NCBI GenBank assembly: GCA_030838815.1
Contig: JAUZEX010000129.1
Coordinates: 1-11,557, forward strand
Length of the DNA stretch: 11,557 bases
Origin: Actinomycetota bacterium
GTDB lineage: Bacteria; Actinomycetota; Acidimicrobiia; IMCC26256; BP-133
Reading direction: 5' to 3'
Position numbers and translations under genes: made by a program. Position 1 is the first letter of the stretch, and each line of letters opens with the position of its first letter. Shown here one piece after another: positions 1 through 7,800 of the stretch. Below the pieces are notes generated by a model. The model was not told the DNA's origin, ran no database searches, and worked only from the letters and a program-made list of their open reading frames with translations.

Positions 1-293
1 CCTGTCGCTCCTGCGGCGGGATCCTCAAGTCGGCCACGATCTCGTTCGGCCAGAACCTGGTCCCCGATGACCTGCGACGGGCCGAGAAGGCGGCCCGGGG
101 CTGCGACCTGTTCCTGGCCCTGGGCACCACGCTCACGGTCTACCCCGTCGCCGCCCTGCCCGGTCTGGCCCTCGAGGGCGGCGCCCGCCTGGTCGTTGCC
201 AACGCCGAACCGACGCCCTACGACCCGCAGGCCGGCGCCGTCCTGCGGGGCAATCTCGGGGACGTGCTGCCCGAGATCGTCACCCTGATCTGA
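1..293 (+). CDS. Sirtuin NAD-dependent protein deacetylase, C-terminal part (5' end outside window)
   Basis: The reading frame enters from the left edge (first full codon at 3) and ends at TGA 291-293, giving the last 96 residues. It opens with CRSCGG, matching the second CxxC of the structural zinc site of sirtuins. FGQNLVP follows (family pattern FGE-x-LP), then GTTLTVYPVA (GTSLxVxP, the NAD-binding segment) and VVANAEPTPYD (the xVNxxxTxxD element). Sirtuins remove acyl groups from protein lysines using NAD and are cytosolic in bacteria. The NAD-binding GAGxS motif and catalytic His lie upstream of the window, so activity cannot be judged here. The usual Glu of FGE is Gln, a variation seen in the family. 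A GC-rich hairpin follows the stop. The assignment rests on several ordered motifs and is fairly secure. Confidence 0.88.
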   Translation, partial: CRSCGGILKSATISFGQNLVPDDLRRAEKAARGCDLFLALGTTLTVYPVAALPGLALEGGARLVVANAEPTPYDPQAGAVLRGNLGDVLPEIVTLI

Positions 294-317
294 GCGCCGG
301 GGGTGGGAATGCGGCGC
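294..317 (+). terminator. Possible terminator hairpin after the sirtuin gene
   Basis: GCGCCG (294-299) and CGGCGC (312-317) form a perfect 6-bp stem with a 12-nt loop directly after the stop codon. An alternative stem pairs GCCGGG (296-301) with CCCGGC (321-326). No T-tract follows, so intrinsic termination is uncertain. In a high-GC genome such pairing can also arise by chance. Confidence 0.35.
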
Positions 318-329
318 CCGCCCGGCCCG

Positions 330-360
330 TTGACGGTAATGCTGACCAACGGGGTAGCAT
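330..360 (+). promoter_or_regulatory. Candidate sigma70-type promoter for the rhodanese-MoeB gene
   Basis: TTGACG at 330-335 is close to the -35 consensus. TAGCAT at 355-360 fits the TAnnnT form of a -10 box. The spacer of 19 nt is longer than the ideal 17. The predicted transcript would start near 367 and leave a leader of about 40 nt, which carries the ribosome binding site at 398-405. Position after the possible sirtuin terminator suits independent transcription. Confidence 0.45.
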
Positions 361-408
361 TTTGGGGAGCGCGCCCCAGGGCACGAGAACATCTGATGGG
401 AGAGGTAC

Positions 409-1593
409 ATGGCGAACTTCCGCGAACTTCTGGTCGCCACGAAGGCCCAGATCCGCGAGATCACACCGGAGCAGGCTGAGCAGGAGCGGGGCCGCGCCAC
501 CTTCCTCGACGTGCGGGAGGCGGACGAGCACGACCAGGGCACGATCCCTGAGTCGGTGTTCATCCCCCGGGGCAACCTCGAGGTGCAGGTCGAGGGCAAG
601 ATCCCGGACAAGAGCACGCCGCTGGTCGTGTACTGCGCCGGCGGCGCCCGCTCGGCCTTCGCCGTCAAGAGCCTCGCCGACCTCGGCTACACCGACGTCG
701 TCTCGATGACGGGTGGCTTCAACCAGTGGAAGAACGAGGGCCGTAACTGGGTCACCCCCCAGAGCCTCACGGCCGAGCAGCGCAACCGCTACCAGCGCCA
801 TCTGCTGCTCCCCGAGGTCGGCGACGCCGGCCAGCAGAAGCTCCTGTCGTCCAAGGTGCTGCTCCTCGGCGCCGGCGGCCTCGGCTCCCCTGCCGCCCTC
901 TACCTCGCCGCGGCCGGGGTGGGGACGATCGGCATCATCGACATGGACGTCGTCGACGCCTCCAACCTCCAGCGCCAGATCCTCCACAACATGGATCGGA
1001 TCGGCGAGCGCAAGGTGGACTCGGCCAAGAAGACGCTCACGGCCCTCAACCCCGACGTGAACGTCGTCACCTACGACGTCCGTCTCGGAGCCGACAACGT
1101 CCTGCAGATCATCGACGGCTACGACCTGATCGTCGACGGCACCGACAACTTCCCGACCCGCTACCTGGTCAACGACGCCGCCCTGATCAAGCGCATCCCG
1201 GTGGTGCACGGCTCGATCTTCCGCTTCGAGGGCCAGGCGACGGTCTTCGCCCCCTACGAGGGGCCGTGCTACCGGTGCCTGATCCCGGAGCCGCCGCCGC
1301 CGGAGCTGGCCCCGTCGTGCGCCGAGGCCGGCGTGCTCGGCGTGCTGCCGGGCATCATCGGGTCGATCCAGGCCATCGAGGCGATCAAGGTCCTCCTCGG
1401 CCTCGGCGATCCGCTGATCGGCCGGCTGCTGGCCTACGACTCGCTGGAGCAGTCGTTCCGCACGTTCAAGGTCAACCGCGACCCGAACTGCCCGGCCTGC
1501 GGGCCCGACGCGGGCGAGCTCGTCATCGCCGAGTACGACGAGCTCTGCCTACCCCACGCCGTCCTCGCCGACGGAAGCACGGTCGGGCATTAG
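409..1593 (+). CDS. moeB: Rhodanese / E1-like adenylyltransferase fusion (MoeB/ThiF type, N-terminal rhodanese)
   Basis: A 394-residue cytosolic protein. Residues about 15-115 form a rhodanese domain with the active-site loop CAGGARS starting at Cys76. Residues about 120-394 form an E1-like MoeB/ThiF domain: RYQRHLLLPEVG at 127-138, the ATP-binding GAGGLGS at 154-160, SNLQRQ at 185-190, the TDNFPTR region at 245-251, zinc pairs Cys287/Cys290 and Cys361/Cys364, and the candidate catalytic Cys304 in PSCAEAGVLG. The family adenylates the C-terminal Gly-Gly of a small sulfur carrier (MoaD, ThiS or CysO), and a rhodanese partner supplies persulfide sulfur. Here both activities are in one chain, but in the reverse order to MoeZ and MOCS3/Uba4. 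GGGAGAGG at 398-405 supports the ATG. The pathway (molybdopterin, thiamine, cysteine or tRNA thiolation) cannot be fixed because no carrier gene is nearby; the symbol names the family only. Confidence 0.93.
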   Translation: MANFRELLVATKAQIREITPEQAEQERGRATFLDVREADEHDQGTIPESVFIPRGNLEVQVEGKIPDKSTPLVVYCAGGARSAFAVKSLADLGYTDVVSMTGGFNQWKNEGRNWVTPQSLTAEQRNRYQRHLLLPEVGDAGQQKLLSSKVLLLGAGGLGSPAALYLAAAGVGTIGIIDMDVVDASNLQRQILHNMDRIGERKVDSAKKTLTALNPDVNVVTYDVRLGADNVLQIIDGYDLIVDGTDNFPTRYLVNDAALIKRIPVVHGSIFRFEGQATVFAPYEGPCYRCLIPEPPPPELAPSCAEAGVLGVLPGIIGSIQAIEAIKVLLGLGDPLIGRLLAYDSLEQSFRTFKVNRDPNCPACGPDAGELVIAEYDELCLPHAVLADGSTVGH

Positions 1594-1606
1594 GGAGCTT
1601 CACCTG

Positions 1607-1628
1607 CCTCCCCCGAGGTAGGGGGTGG
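1607..1628. terminator. Possible bidirectional hairpin between convergent genes
   Basis: CCTCCCCC (1607-1614) and GGGGGTGG (1621-1628) can pair over 7 of 8 positions around a 6-nt loop. It lies in the 42-bp gap between the convergent stop codons of the rhodanese-MoeB gene and the TauE-like gene. There is no T-tract on either side, so it is only a candidate. Confidence 0.35.
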
Positions 1629-1635
1629 CGGCCGC

Positions 1636-2619
1636 CTACTTATAGGCGGAGCGGAACAGGATCAGGTAGACCGTCGAGGCGGCCATCATGCCCAGGAAGA
1701 CGCGCCGGATGGACGCCGGCGACATCGACCGTGCCGCCCTCGCCCCCACGAACGAGCCGAACAGCCCGCCCGGCACGAGCGCCAGCAGGTCGCTGCCGTC
1801 GACGTTGCCCAGCGTCCAGTGGCGCAGGGCGGCGACGAGGCTGGCCACCAGGATGGCGAAGAGGGAGCTGCCCAGGGCCACGTCGCGGGGCACCCGGCCG
1901 ACGCGGGACATGACCGGCAGGATGAGAAAGGCGCCGCCGACGCCGAAGAGGCCTTTGAGGAGGCCGATGATCGAACCTCCGATCACGGCGCCGGCGAGCG
2001 GGGCGTCGGCCGTCGGCGGCGGCCTGCGCGCCGGACGGCCCGCCGGCGGCACGACGCGCAGGCGCAGGGCGTCGCGCAGCTGACCGTAGGCGTACGGACG
2101 GGGATTGTCGGCCGTCGCGCCGGCACCGCCGTCGCCGTCCGGCGCGGCGCCGCTCGCCGCCGCACCGCTCGCCGCGCCGCGACCGGCGACCGGTCCGGCG
2201 GCCGGCTCGTCGAGCGCGTCGGCGACCGGGTCGTCGGCGGGCAGGTCGATCGGGCGGCGGGTCTGAGGCCAGGCCAGCGAGATGCCCGACACGCAGGCGG
2301 TGAACAGGGCCAGGGCGAGGGCCAGGTCACGGCCGGACAGGATGTCGGCGATCTGCGCCCCGACGAGGGCGGAGATGGCGGCTGCCGCCCCGATGGCCAG
2401 GGCCAGTCGCCGGTCCACCGACCGCAGGTGGACATGCATGAACGCGCCCCACCCGCCCATCACCATCATGTAGACGAGGGCGGTGCCGACCGCCACGTGG
2501 GGCGTCGCCCCCGCCGCCAGCAAGAGCGCGACGGTGGCGAACCCACCTCCGGCGCCGAGCATCCCGGCCAGAACACCGGTCAGGCAGCCGACTGCGACGA
2601 GCACCACGTCGTTGGCCAT
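1636..2619 (-). CDS. TauE/SafE-family membrane transporter (putative sulfite/organosulfonate or other anion exporter)
   Basis: A 327-residue integral membrane protein. It has two related halves: GAGGGFATVALLLAAG at 22-37 followed by HVAVGTALVYMM, and GVGGAFLILPVMSRVG at 226-241 followed by DVALGSSLFAIL. This internal duplication is the hallmark of the TauE/SafE (DUF81) family. Hydrophobic segments lie at about 3-21, 27-59, 72-92, 98-117, 207-222, 226-238, 248-267, 276-294 and 304-322. Between the halves, residues about 118-206 form a long hydrophilic Ala/Gly/Pro/Asp-rich stretch. Members export sulfite, sulfoacetate or related anions, but substrates are rarely known. I chose ATG 2619 because family members begin at the first helix. 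An in-frame TTG at 2694 would place the start on top of a good promoter (2666-2694). The ribosome binding site is weak. Proximity to the rhodanese gene hints at sulfur metabolism, without proof. Confidence 0.9.
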   Translation of the reverse strand: MANDVVLVAVGCLTGVLAGMLGAGGGFATVALLLAAGATPHVAVGTALVYMMVMGGWGAFMHVHLRSVDRRLALAIGAAAAISALVGAQIADILSGRDLALALALFTACVSGISLAWPQTRRPIDLPADDPVADALDEPAAGPVAGRGAASGAAASGAAPDGDGGAGATADNPRPYAYGQLRDALRLRVVPPAGRPARRPPPTADAPLAGAVIGGSIIGLLKGLFGVGGAFLILPVMSRVGRVPRDVALGSSLFAILVASLVAALRHWTLGNVDGSDLLALVPGGLFGSFVGARAARSMSPASIRRVFLGMMAASTVYLILFRSAYK

Positions 2620-2665
2620 CCCACGAGCAATCGTCGGCGCCCCCTGGTCGGGTGCGTATCGCCAA

Positions 2666-2694
2666 AGGCTAAAGGACACCCCCCCGCAGGGCAA
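2666..2694 (-). promoter_or_regulatory. Candidate sigma70-type promoter for the TauE-like gene
   Basis: On the - strand TTGCCC (2694-2689) and TAGCCT (2671-2666) are separated by exactly 17 nt. The predicted start near 2659 leaves a leader of about 40 nt before ATG 2619. This argues against the upstream in-frame TTG at 2694, which would be the first base of the -35 box. Confidence 0.5.
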
Positions 2695-2708
2695 CGACCC
2701 TCGACACG

Positions 2709-2727
2709 ACCGGCTTACAGTGCCGGC
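2709..2727 (-). terminator. Possible terminator hairpin after pepA
   Basis: On the - strand GCCGGC (2727-2722) and GCCGGT (2714-2709) pair over 6 bp, including one G-U, around a 7-nt loop. It begins 8 nt beyond the pepA TAA stop (2738-2736). No T-tract follows. Its position just before the TauE promoter makes a transcript end plausible. Confidence 0.4.
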
Positions 2728-2735
2728 GCCCCGGG

Positions 2736-4241
2736 TTACGACCGGGTCGCGGCTTTGGGTTTCTCGAAGGTCGACAGGACCTCGACCAGCGTGCGGACCC
2801 CGAAGCCGGTCCCGCCCTTGGCGATGTAGCCGTCGTCAGCGGAGGCCCGGGCCGGGCCGGCGATGTCGAGGTGGGCCCAGGGGACGTCGCCGGCGAATTC
2901 CGACAGGAAGAGCCCTGCTGTCAGCGCCCCGCCGCCCCGGTTGCCGGAGATGTTCTTCAGGTCGGCGATCTCGGAGTCGAGGTCCTTGCGGTACTCCTCG
3001 GGCAGGGGCAGCGGCCAGATCGGCTCCCCGGCCCGGTCGGCGGCGCCCCGCACCTGTCCGATCCAGCCCTCGTTGTTGCCCATCACCCCGGCCCACTTCA
3101 TGCCCAGGGCGACGACGCAGGCCCCGGTGAGGGTGGCGAGGTCGATGATGGCGTCGGGCTTCTCCTCCACCGCCAGCGACAGCCCGTCGGCCAGGATGAG
3201 CCGGCCCTCGGCGTCGGTGTTGAGGACCTCGACGGTCTTCCCGTTGCGGATCTTGAGGACGTCGCCCGGCTTGATGGCCCGTCCGCCGGGCATGTTCTCG
3301 GTGGTGGGGACGAAGCCGATGACCTTGGCCGGCACGCCCGCCGCCCGCAGCACCGACATGGCGCCGATGACCGCCGCCGCCCCCGACATGTCGGTCTTCA
3401 TCGTCTCCATGCCGTCGGCCGTCTTGAGCGACAGGCCGCCGGAATCAAACGTGATGCCCTTCCCCACCAGGGCGACGGTGCCGGTCGGCTTCCCCGCCGG
3501 CGTGTAGGTGAGCTTCACCAGCCGGGGCGGCTGGTCGGAACCGAGCGACACGCCGAGCAGACCGCCGAGGCCCTGGTTGGCGATCTCGACCTCGTCGAGC
3601 ACCTCGTATTCGAGCCCGCCCTCCTCCGCCGCCCGCCGGGCCTCCTCGGCCAACTGCGTCGGGGTCATCGCCCCCGCCGGCTCGTTGACCAGGTCGCGGG
3701 CCCAGGCCACCGCCGCCGCCACGGCCACGCCCCGGTCGAGACCCTTCTGCACGGCTTCGTCCTTCTTGCCCAGCACGACGAACCGCTCGAGGGCGGGGGC
3801 GTCGGACTTCTGCTTGTAGCGCAGGAACTTGTAGGCCCCCAGCGCCGCCCCCTCGGCCAGCGCCTGGGCCGCGGCCACCCGGTCACCGCCGGACGGGACG
3901 GCGTCGAGCAGCGTCGTCGCCACCGTCTTGGCCTTCGGACTGCGGCGCACGACGGCGGCCGCCGCCCGCCGGAGCCGGTCGGCCGACACGGTCTTCTTGT
4001 CGCCGAGGCCGACGAGCAACGCCGCCCGGGCGCCGAGTCCGCCGGCCGGGACGGCCAGCGTCTCCTCCGCCTTACCCTCGAAGCCGGCCTCCTCCATGAA
4101 CGCTCCGAGGGTCCCGCCGAGGGCGGTGTCGATCGCCTTCCCTCCCGGGCCGAGGACCCGCCCGGAGAAGACGGGCACGGCGAGGACGTCGGCGTTCGTC
4201 TTGGCCGGGGCGGTGGTCGAGAGGGTGGCGGTGACGGACAC
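2736..4241 (-). CDS. pepA: Leucyl aminopeptidase (M17 family)
   Basis: A 501-residue M17 cytosolic aminopeptidase, the usual family length (E. coli PepA has 503). The N-terminal macro-like domain covers about 1-165 and the catalytic domain about 185-490. The two-metal site is complete: Lys261 and Asp266 in GKGITFDSGG, Asp284 in KTDMSGAA, Asp343 and Glu345 in NTDAEGR. The catalytic Lys273 and Arg347 are also present, all with the same spacing as in E. coli PepA. It removes N-terminal residues from peptides, usually as a hexamer needing Zn or Mn. The start is GTG 4241: AAGGAG (4252-4247) sits 5 nt upstream, between the stop of the adenosyltransferase gene and this start. The frame is open further upstream but there overlaps that gene. 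The 13-nt spacing implies one operon with the adenosyltransferase. Some PepA proteins also bind DNA; nothing here shows that. Confidence 0.97.
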   Translation of the reverse strand: MSVTATLSTTAPAKTNADVLAVPVFSGRVLGPGGKAIDTALGGTLGAFMEEAGFEGKAEETLAVPAGGLGARAALLVGLGDKKTVSADRLRRAAAAVVRRSPKAKTVATTLLDAVPSGGDRVAAAQALAEGAALGAYKFLRYKQKSDAPALERFVVLGKKDEAVQKGLDRGVAVAAAVAWARDLVNEPAGAMTPTQLAEEARRAAEEGGLEYEVLDEVEIANQGLGGLLGVSLGSDQPPRLVKLTYTPAGKPTGTVALVGKGITFDSGGLSLKTADGMETMKTDMSGAAAVIGAMSVLRAAGVPAKVIGFVPTTENMPGGRAIKPGDVLKIRNGKTVEVLNTDAEGRLILADGLSLAVEEKPDAIIDLATLTGACVVALGMKWAGVMGNNEGWIGQVRGAADRAGEPIWPLPLPEEYRKDLDSEIADLKNISGNRGGGALTAGLFLSEFAGDVPWAHLDIAGPARASADDGYIAKGGTGFGVRTLVEVLSTFEKPKAATRS

Positions 4242-4245
4242 GGCT

Positions 4246-4252
4246 GCTCCTT
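4246..4252 (-). promoter_or_regulatory. Ribosome binding site deciding the pepA GTG start
   Basis: CTCCTT on the + strand (4247-4252) reads AAGGAG on the - strand, 5 nt before GTG 4241. It lies entirely in the 13-bp gap after the adenosyltransferase stop (4257-4255), so ribosomes finishing that gene end next to it. This picks GTG 4241 over longer in-frame starts. Confidence 0.75.
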
Positions 4253-4254
4253 GG

Positions 4255-4812
4255 TCAGGCCTGCGGGGTGCGGACGGGGCGCCAGGCGCCCTCCTGCCAC
4301 CGGGCCAGCGTGTAGACGAGGTCGGCGAGACGGTTGAGGTAGGGGACGACGTGGCTGGCGCCCTCGAGCCACCCGGCGTGGACGGCCGCCACCGACGCCC
4401 GCTCGGCCCGGCGGACGACGCAGCGGGCCAAATCGAGGGCGGCGGCCACCCGGTTCTCGCCCGGGAGGACGAACTCCTGGGGCGGGTCGTAGCGGGCGGT
4501 GATGTCGTCGATGACCGGCTCGAGGGCACTGACCATCTCGGCCGTGACGAGCGACACGGCCGGCGTCAGCTTGGACCGGTTCTCGGGGGCGGTGGCCAGC
4601 TCGGCGCCGGCCACGAACAACTCCCGCTGGAGGCGCACCAGCAGCTCGCCGAGCTCCGAGCCCGGTTCCGTCTCGGCGCGGGCCAGGCCGAGGGCCGAGA
4701 CGGCCTCGTCGACCTCGCCGTAGGCCGACGGGCCGGCGGAGTCCTTCCCGACCCGGGTGCCGTAGAGGAGGCCGGTCGAGCCGTCGTCGCCCTTGCGCGT
4801 ATAGACCTTCAT
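4255..4812 (-). CDS. Cob(I)alamin adenosyltransferase, PduO/MMAB type
   Basis: A 185-residue cytosolic enzyme that transfers the 5'-deoxyadenosyl group of ATP to reduced cobalamin, making adenosylcobalamin. Recognisable elements in order: the ATP-binding N-terminus TRKGDDGSTGL at 5-15, YGEVDEAVSALG at 31-42, PGENRVAAALDLARCVVRRAER at about 117-138 with the conserved RRAER, and YLNRLADLVYTLAR at 158-171. Length and order fit PduO-type trimers, not the CobA/BtuR type. It is first in an operon with pepA and diverges from metH, which uses methylcobalamin and not its product. The ATG at 4812 has no Shine-Dalgarno sequence, and TAGACT lies 10 nt before it, a pattern of leaderless transcripts. No adenosylcobalamin-dependent enzyme is in the window, so its client is elsewhere. 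Confidence 0.94.
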   Translation of the reverse strand: MKVYTRKGDDGSTGLLYGTRVGKDSAGPSAYGEVDEAVSALGLARAETEPGSELGELLVRLQRELFVAGAELATAPENRSKLTPAVSLVTAEMVSALEPVIDDITARYDPPQEFVLPGENRVAAALDLARCVVRRAERASVAAVHAGWLEGASHVVPYLNRLADLVYTLARWQEGAWRPVRTPQA

Positions 4813-4822
4813 GAGGAATCGG

Positions 4823-4828
4823 AGTCTA
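4823..4828 (-). promoter_or_regulatory. Candidate -10 box for a leaderless adenosyltransferase message
   Basis: On the - strand TAGACT (4828-4823) fits TAnnnT and ends 10 nt before ATG 4812. No purine-rich ribosome binding site lies between. No convincing -35 is visible, which is common in GC-rich actinobacterial promoters. Confidence 0.35.
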
Positions 4829-4878
4829 GGAGTGACGGGGTGATGAACGCCCCGTCCGGCCGTTCAGAGCCCCTCCGG

Positions 4879-4884
4879 TACCCT
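4879..4884 (+). promoter_or_regulatory. Candidate -10 box for a leaderless metH message
   Basis: TACCCT (4879-4884) fits TAnnnT and ends 9 nt before ATG 4894. There is no Shine-Dalgarno sequence before that ATG. The whole divergent gap is 81 bp, which leaves no room for a cobalamin riboswitch of normal size (about 200 nt). Confidence 0.35.
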
Positions 4885-4893
4885 GATTTGATC

Positions 4894-7800
4894 ATGGGCC
4901 GCTTTCTCGACACGCTCCGGGAGCGCGTCGTCGTCTTCGACGGCGCCACCGGCACCAATCTCCAGGTCCACGACCTCGGCGCCGACGACTTCGGGGGCCC
5001 GGCCCTCGAGGGCTGCAACGAGATCCTGGCCGTGACCCGACCGGCCGTGATCGCCGAGCTTCACCGGAGCTTCTTCGAGGTCGGCGTCGACGCCGTCGAG
5101 ACCGACACCTTCGGCGCCTTCCCGATCGTGCTGTCGGAGTACGGCATCGCCAACCGCACCTTCGAGCTCAACGAGGCCGCGGCCCGGATCGCCCGGGAGG
5201 TCGCCGCCGGGTTCTCGACGCCCGACCGGCCCCGGTGGGTCGTCGGCTCGATCGGGCCCGGTACGAAGCTCCCGTCGCTGGGCCAGATCGACTTCGCCAC
5301 CCTGCGCGACGGCTACGAGGCGCAGGTGGACGGCCTCCTGGCCGGCGGGGTCGACGTCCTGCTGGTCGAGACGGTCTACGACCTGCTCCAGGCCAAGGCG
5401 GCGCTCACAGCCTGTCGGCGGGCCATGGCCAGGGCGGGCAAGGACCTGCCGCTCATGGTCCAGGTGACGATGGAGACGACCGGCCGCATGCTGGTCGGCT
5501 CCGAGATCGGCGCCGCCCTCACCGCCCTGGAGGCGCTGCGGCCCGACGTCATCGGGTTGAACTGCGCCACCGGGCCCCGGGAGATGACCGAGCATCTGCG
5601 CCACTTGTCGCGTTCGGCCCGCACGTTCCTGTCCTGCCTGCCCAATGCCGGGCTGCCGTCGATCGTCGACGGCGCCACCCACTACGACCTGACGCCCGAC
5701 GAGCTGGCCGCGGCCCACGACCGCTTCACCGCCGAGCTCGGCGTCAACATCGTCGGCGGCTGCTGCGGCACGACGCCCGAGCACCTCCGCCGGGTGGTCG
5801 AGACCGTCGGCGGCCGGGCTCCGGTGGAACGCCACCCGGTGATCGAGCCGTCCTGCTCGTCGATCTACACCTCGGTGCCGTTCGTCCAGGAACTCTCCTT
5901 CCTCGGAATCGGCGAGCGCACCAACGCCAACGGATCGCGCAAGTTCCGCGACGCCATGCTGAGCGGCGACTACGACACCTGCGTCCAGATGGCCAGGGAG
6001 CAGATCAAGGAAGGGGCGCACGTTCTCGACGTGTGCGTCGACTACGTCGGGCGGGACGGCACCGCCGACATGCACGAGATCGCGGGCCGGTTCGCCACCC
6101 AGGCCGCCATTCCGCTGGTGCTCGACTCCACGGAGCCGCAGGTCCTCGAAGCCGGATTGCAGCACATCGGCGGCAAGGCGATCCTCAACTCGGCCAACCT
6201 GGAGGACGGGTTCGCGCCCGGCTCCCGCTTCGACCGGGTCATGACGCTGGCCCGGGAGTACGGGGCCGCCGTCATCTGCCTCACCATCGACGAGGAAGGC
6301 CAGGCCCGCACCGCGGAGTGGAAGTTCCGGGTGGCCAAGCGGATCCACGACATGGCCGTCGAGACCTACGGCATGGAGCCGACCGACCTGATCTTCGATG
6401 CGCTGACGTTCCCGTTGGGGACCGGCCAGGAGGATCTCCGCCGGGACGGGATCGAGACGATGGAGGCCATCCGCCGCATCAAGGCGGAGCTGCCCGGCGT
6501 CTCGACCGTGCTGGGCGTCTCCAACGTGAGCTTCGGTCTCAAGCCGGCCATCCGCCACGTCCTCAACTCGGTATTCCTCCACGAGTGCGTCCAGGCCGGC
6601 CTCGACGCCGCCATCGTCCACGCCGCCCGCATCGTGCCGATGCACAAGATCGACGAGCGGGCCAAGCAGCTCGCCCTCGACCTGATCTACGACCGGGGCC
6701 GCGACGGGTACGACCCCCTCACCGACCTGATGGCCGCCTTCGAGGACGTCGACGTCGCCCTGATCGAACGGGAGGACCGCTCCGGCTGGGCGGTGGAGGA
6801 GCGGCTCAAGGCCCGGATCGTCGACGGCGACCGCGACGGCCTCGAAGCCGAGATCGACGAGGCCCTCACCGGCGGCCGGAAAGCGTTATCAATCATCAAC
6901 GACGTGCTGCTGGAAGGCATGAAGGTCGTCGGCGAGCTCTTCGGGTCGGGCCAGATGCAGCTCCCGTTCGTGCTGCAGTCGGCCGAGACGATGAAGAAGG
7001 CGGTGGCCTACCTCGAGCCCCACATGGAGAAGGCCGACGCCGGGGGCAAGGGCCGGGTCGTGCTGGGCACGGTGAAGGGCGACGTCCACGACATCGGCAA
7101 GAACCTGGTCGACATCATCCTGACCAACAACGGCTACGAGGTGAAGAACCTCGGCATCAAGGTGCCGATCACCGAGTTCATCGCCGCCGTCGAGGAGTTC
7201 AAGGCCGACGCCGTCGGCATGAGCGGCCTGCTGGTGAAGAGCACGCTGATCATGCGGGAGAACCTCGAGGAGCTGAACTCGAGGGGCCTGGACCACATCC
7301 CGATCCTCCTCGGTGGTGCGGCGCTGACCCGCAGCTACGTCGAGCGCGACCTCCGGGAGGTCTACCACGGCCGGGTCTTCTACGGGAAGGACGCCTTCGA
7401 GGGGCTCCGCACCATGGAGACCCTCATCGAGGGCAAGAAGAGCGGCCACCTCGACCCCGATTTCGGCCGGGCGCCGGGCGGGCGGGTGCTGCCGCCCCGC
7501 AAGTCGCAGCGGGCTCGTGACGAGGTCGACCCGGCCTCGGTCCCGGCCCGCTCCGCGGTGGCCGTCGACAATCCGGTGTTCAAGCCGCCGTTCCTCGGCT
7601 CCCGCGTGGCCAAGGGGATCCCGCTGGACGAGATCGCCGCCTATCTCAACGAGACGGCGCTGTTCCGCAACCAGTGGCAGTACCGGCCGCAAGGCAAGTC
7701 GGATGGGAAACCGGAGACCGACGAGCAGTTCAAGGCCGGGATCCGCCCCACCCTGCGGGCGGAGCTGGCCAAGGCCAAGGAGGGCGGCACCCTGGTGCCG

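Noticed and set aside
280..1209. 309-residue frame on the - strand opposite the rhodanese-MoeB gene
   Set aside because: It is antisense to conserved rhodanese and E1 motifs and has a biased composition (Val, Asp, Gly, Leu, His) typical of shadow frames.
2871..4337. 488-residue + strand frame opposite pepA
   Set aside because: The - strand encodes a complete PepA with all metal ligands; the + frame has no domain and a shadow-like composition.
4813..4893. Cobalamin riboswitch before metH
   Set aside because: The gap is only 81 bp and has no B12-box or extended leader structure that I can see.
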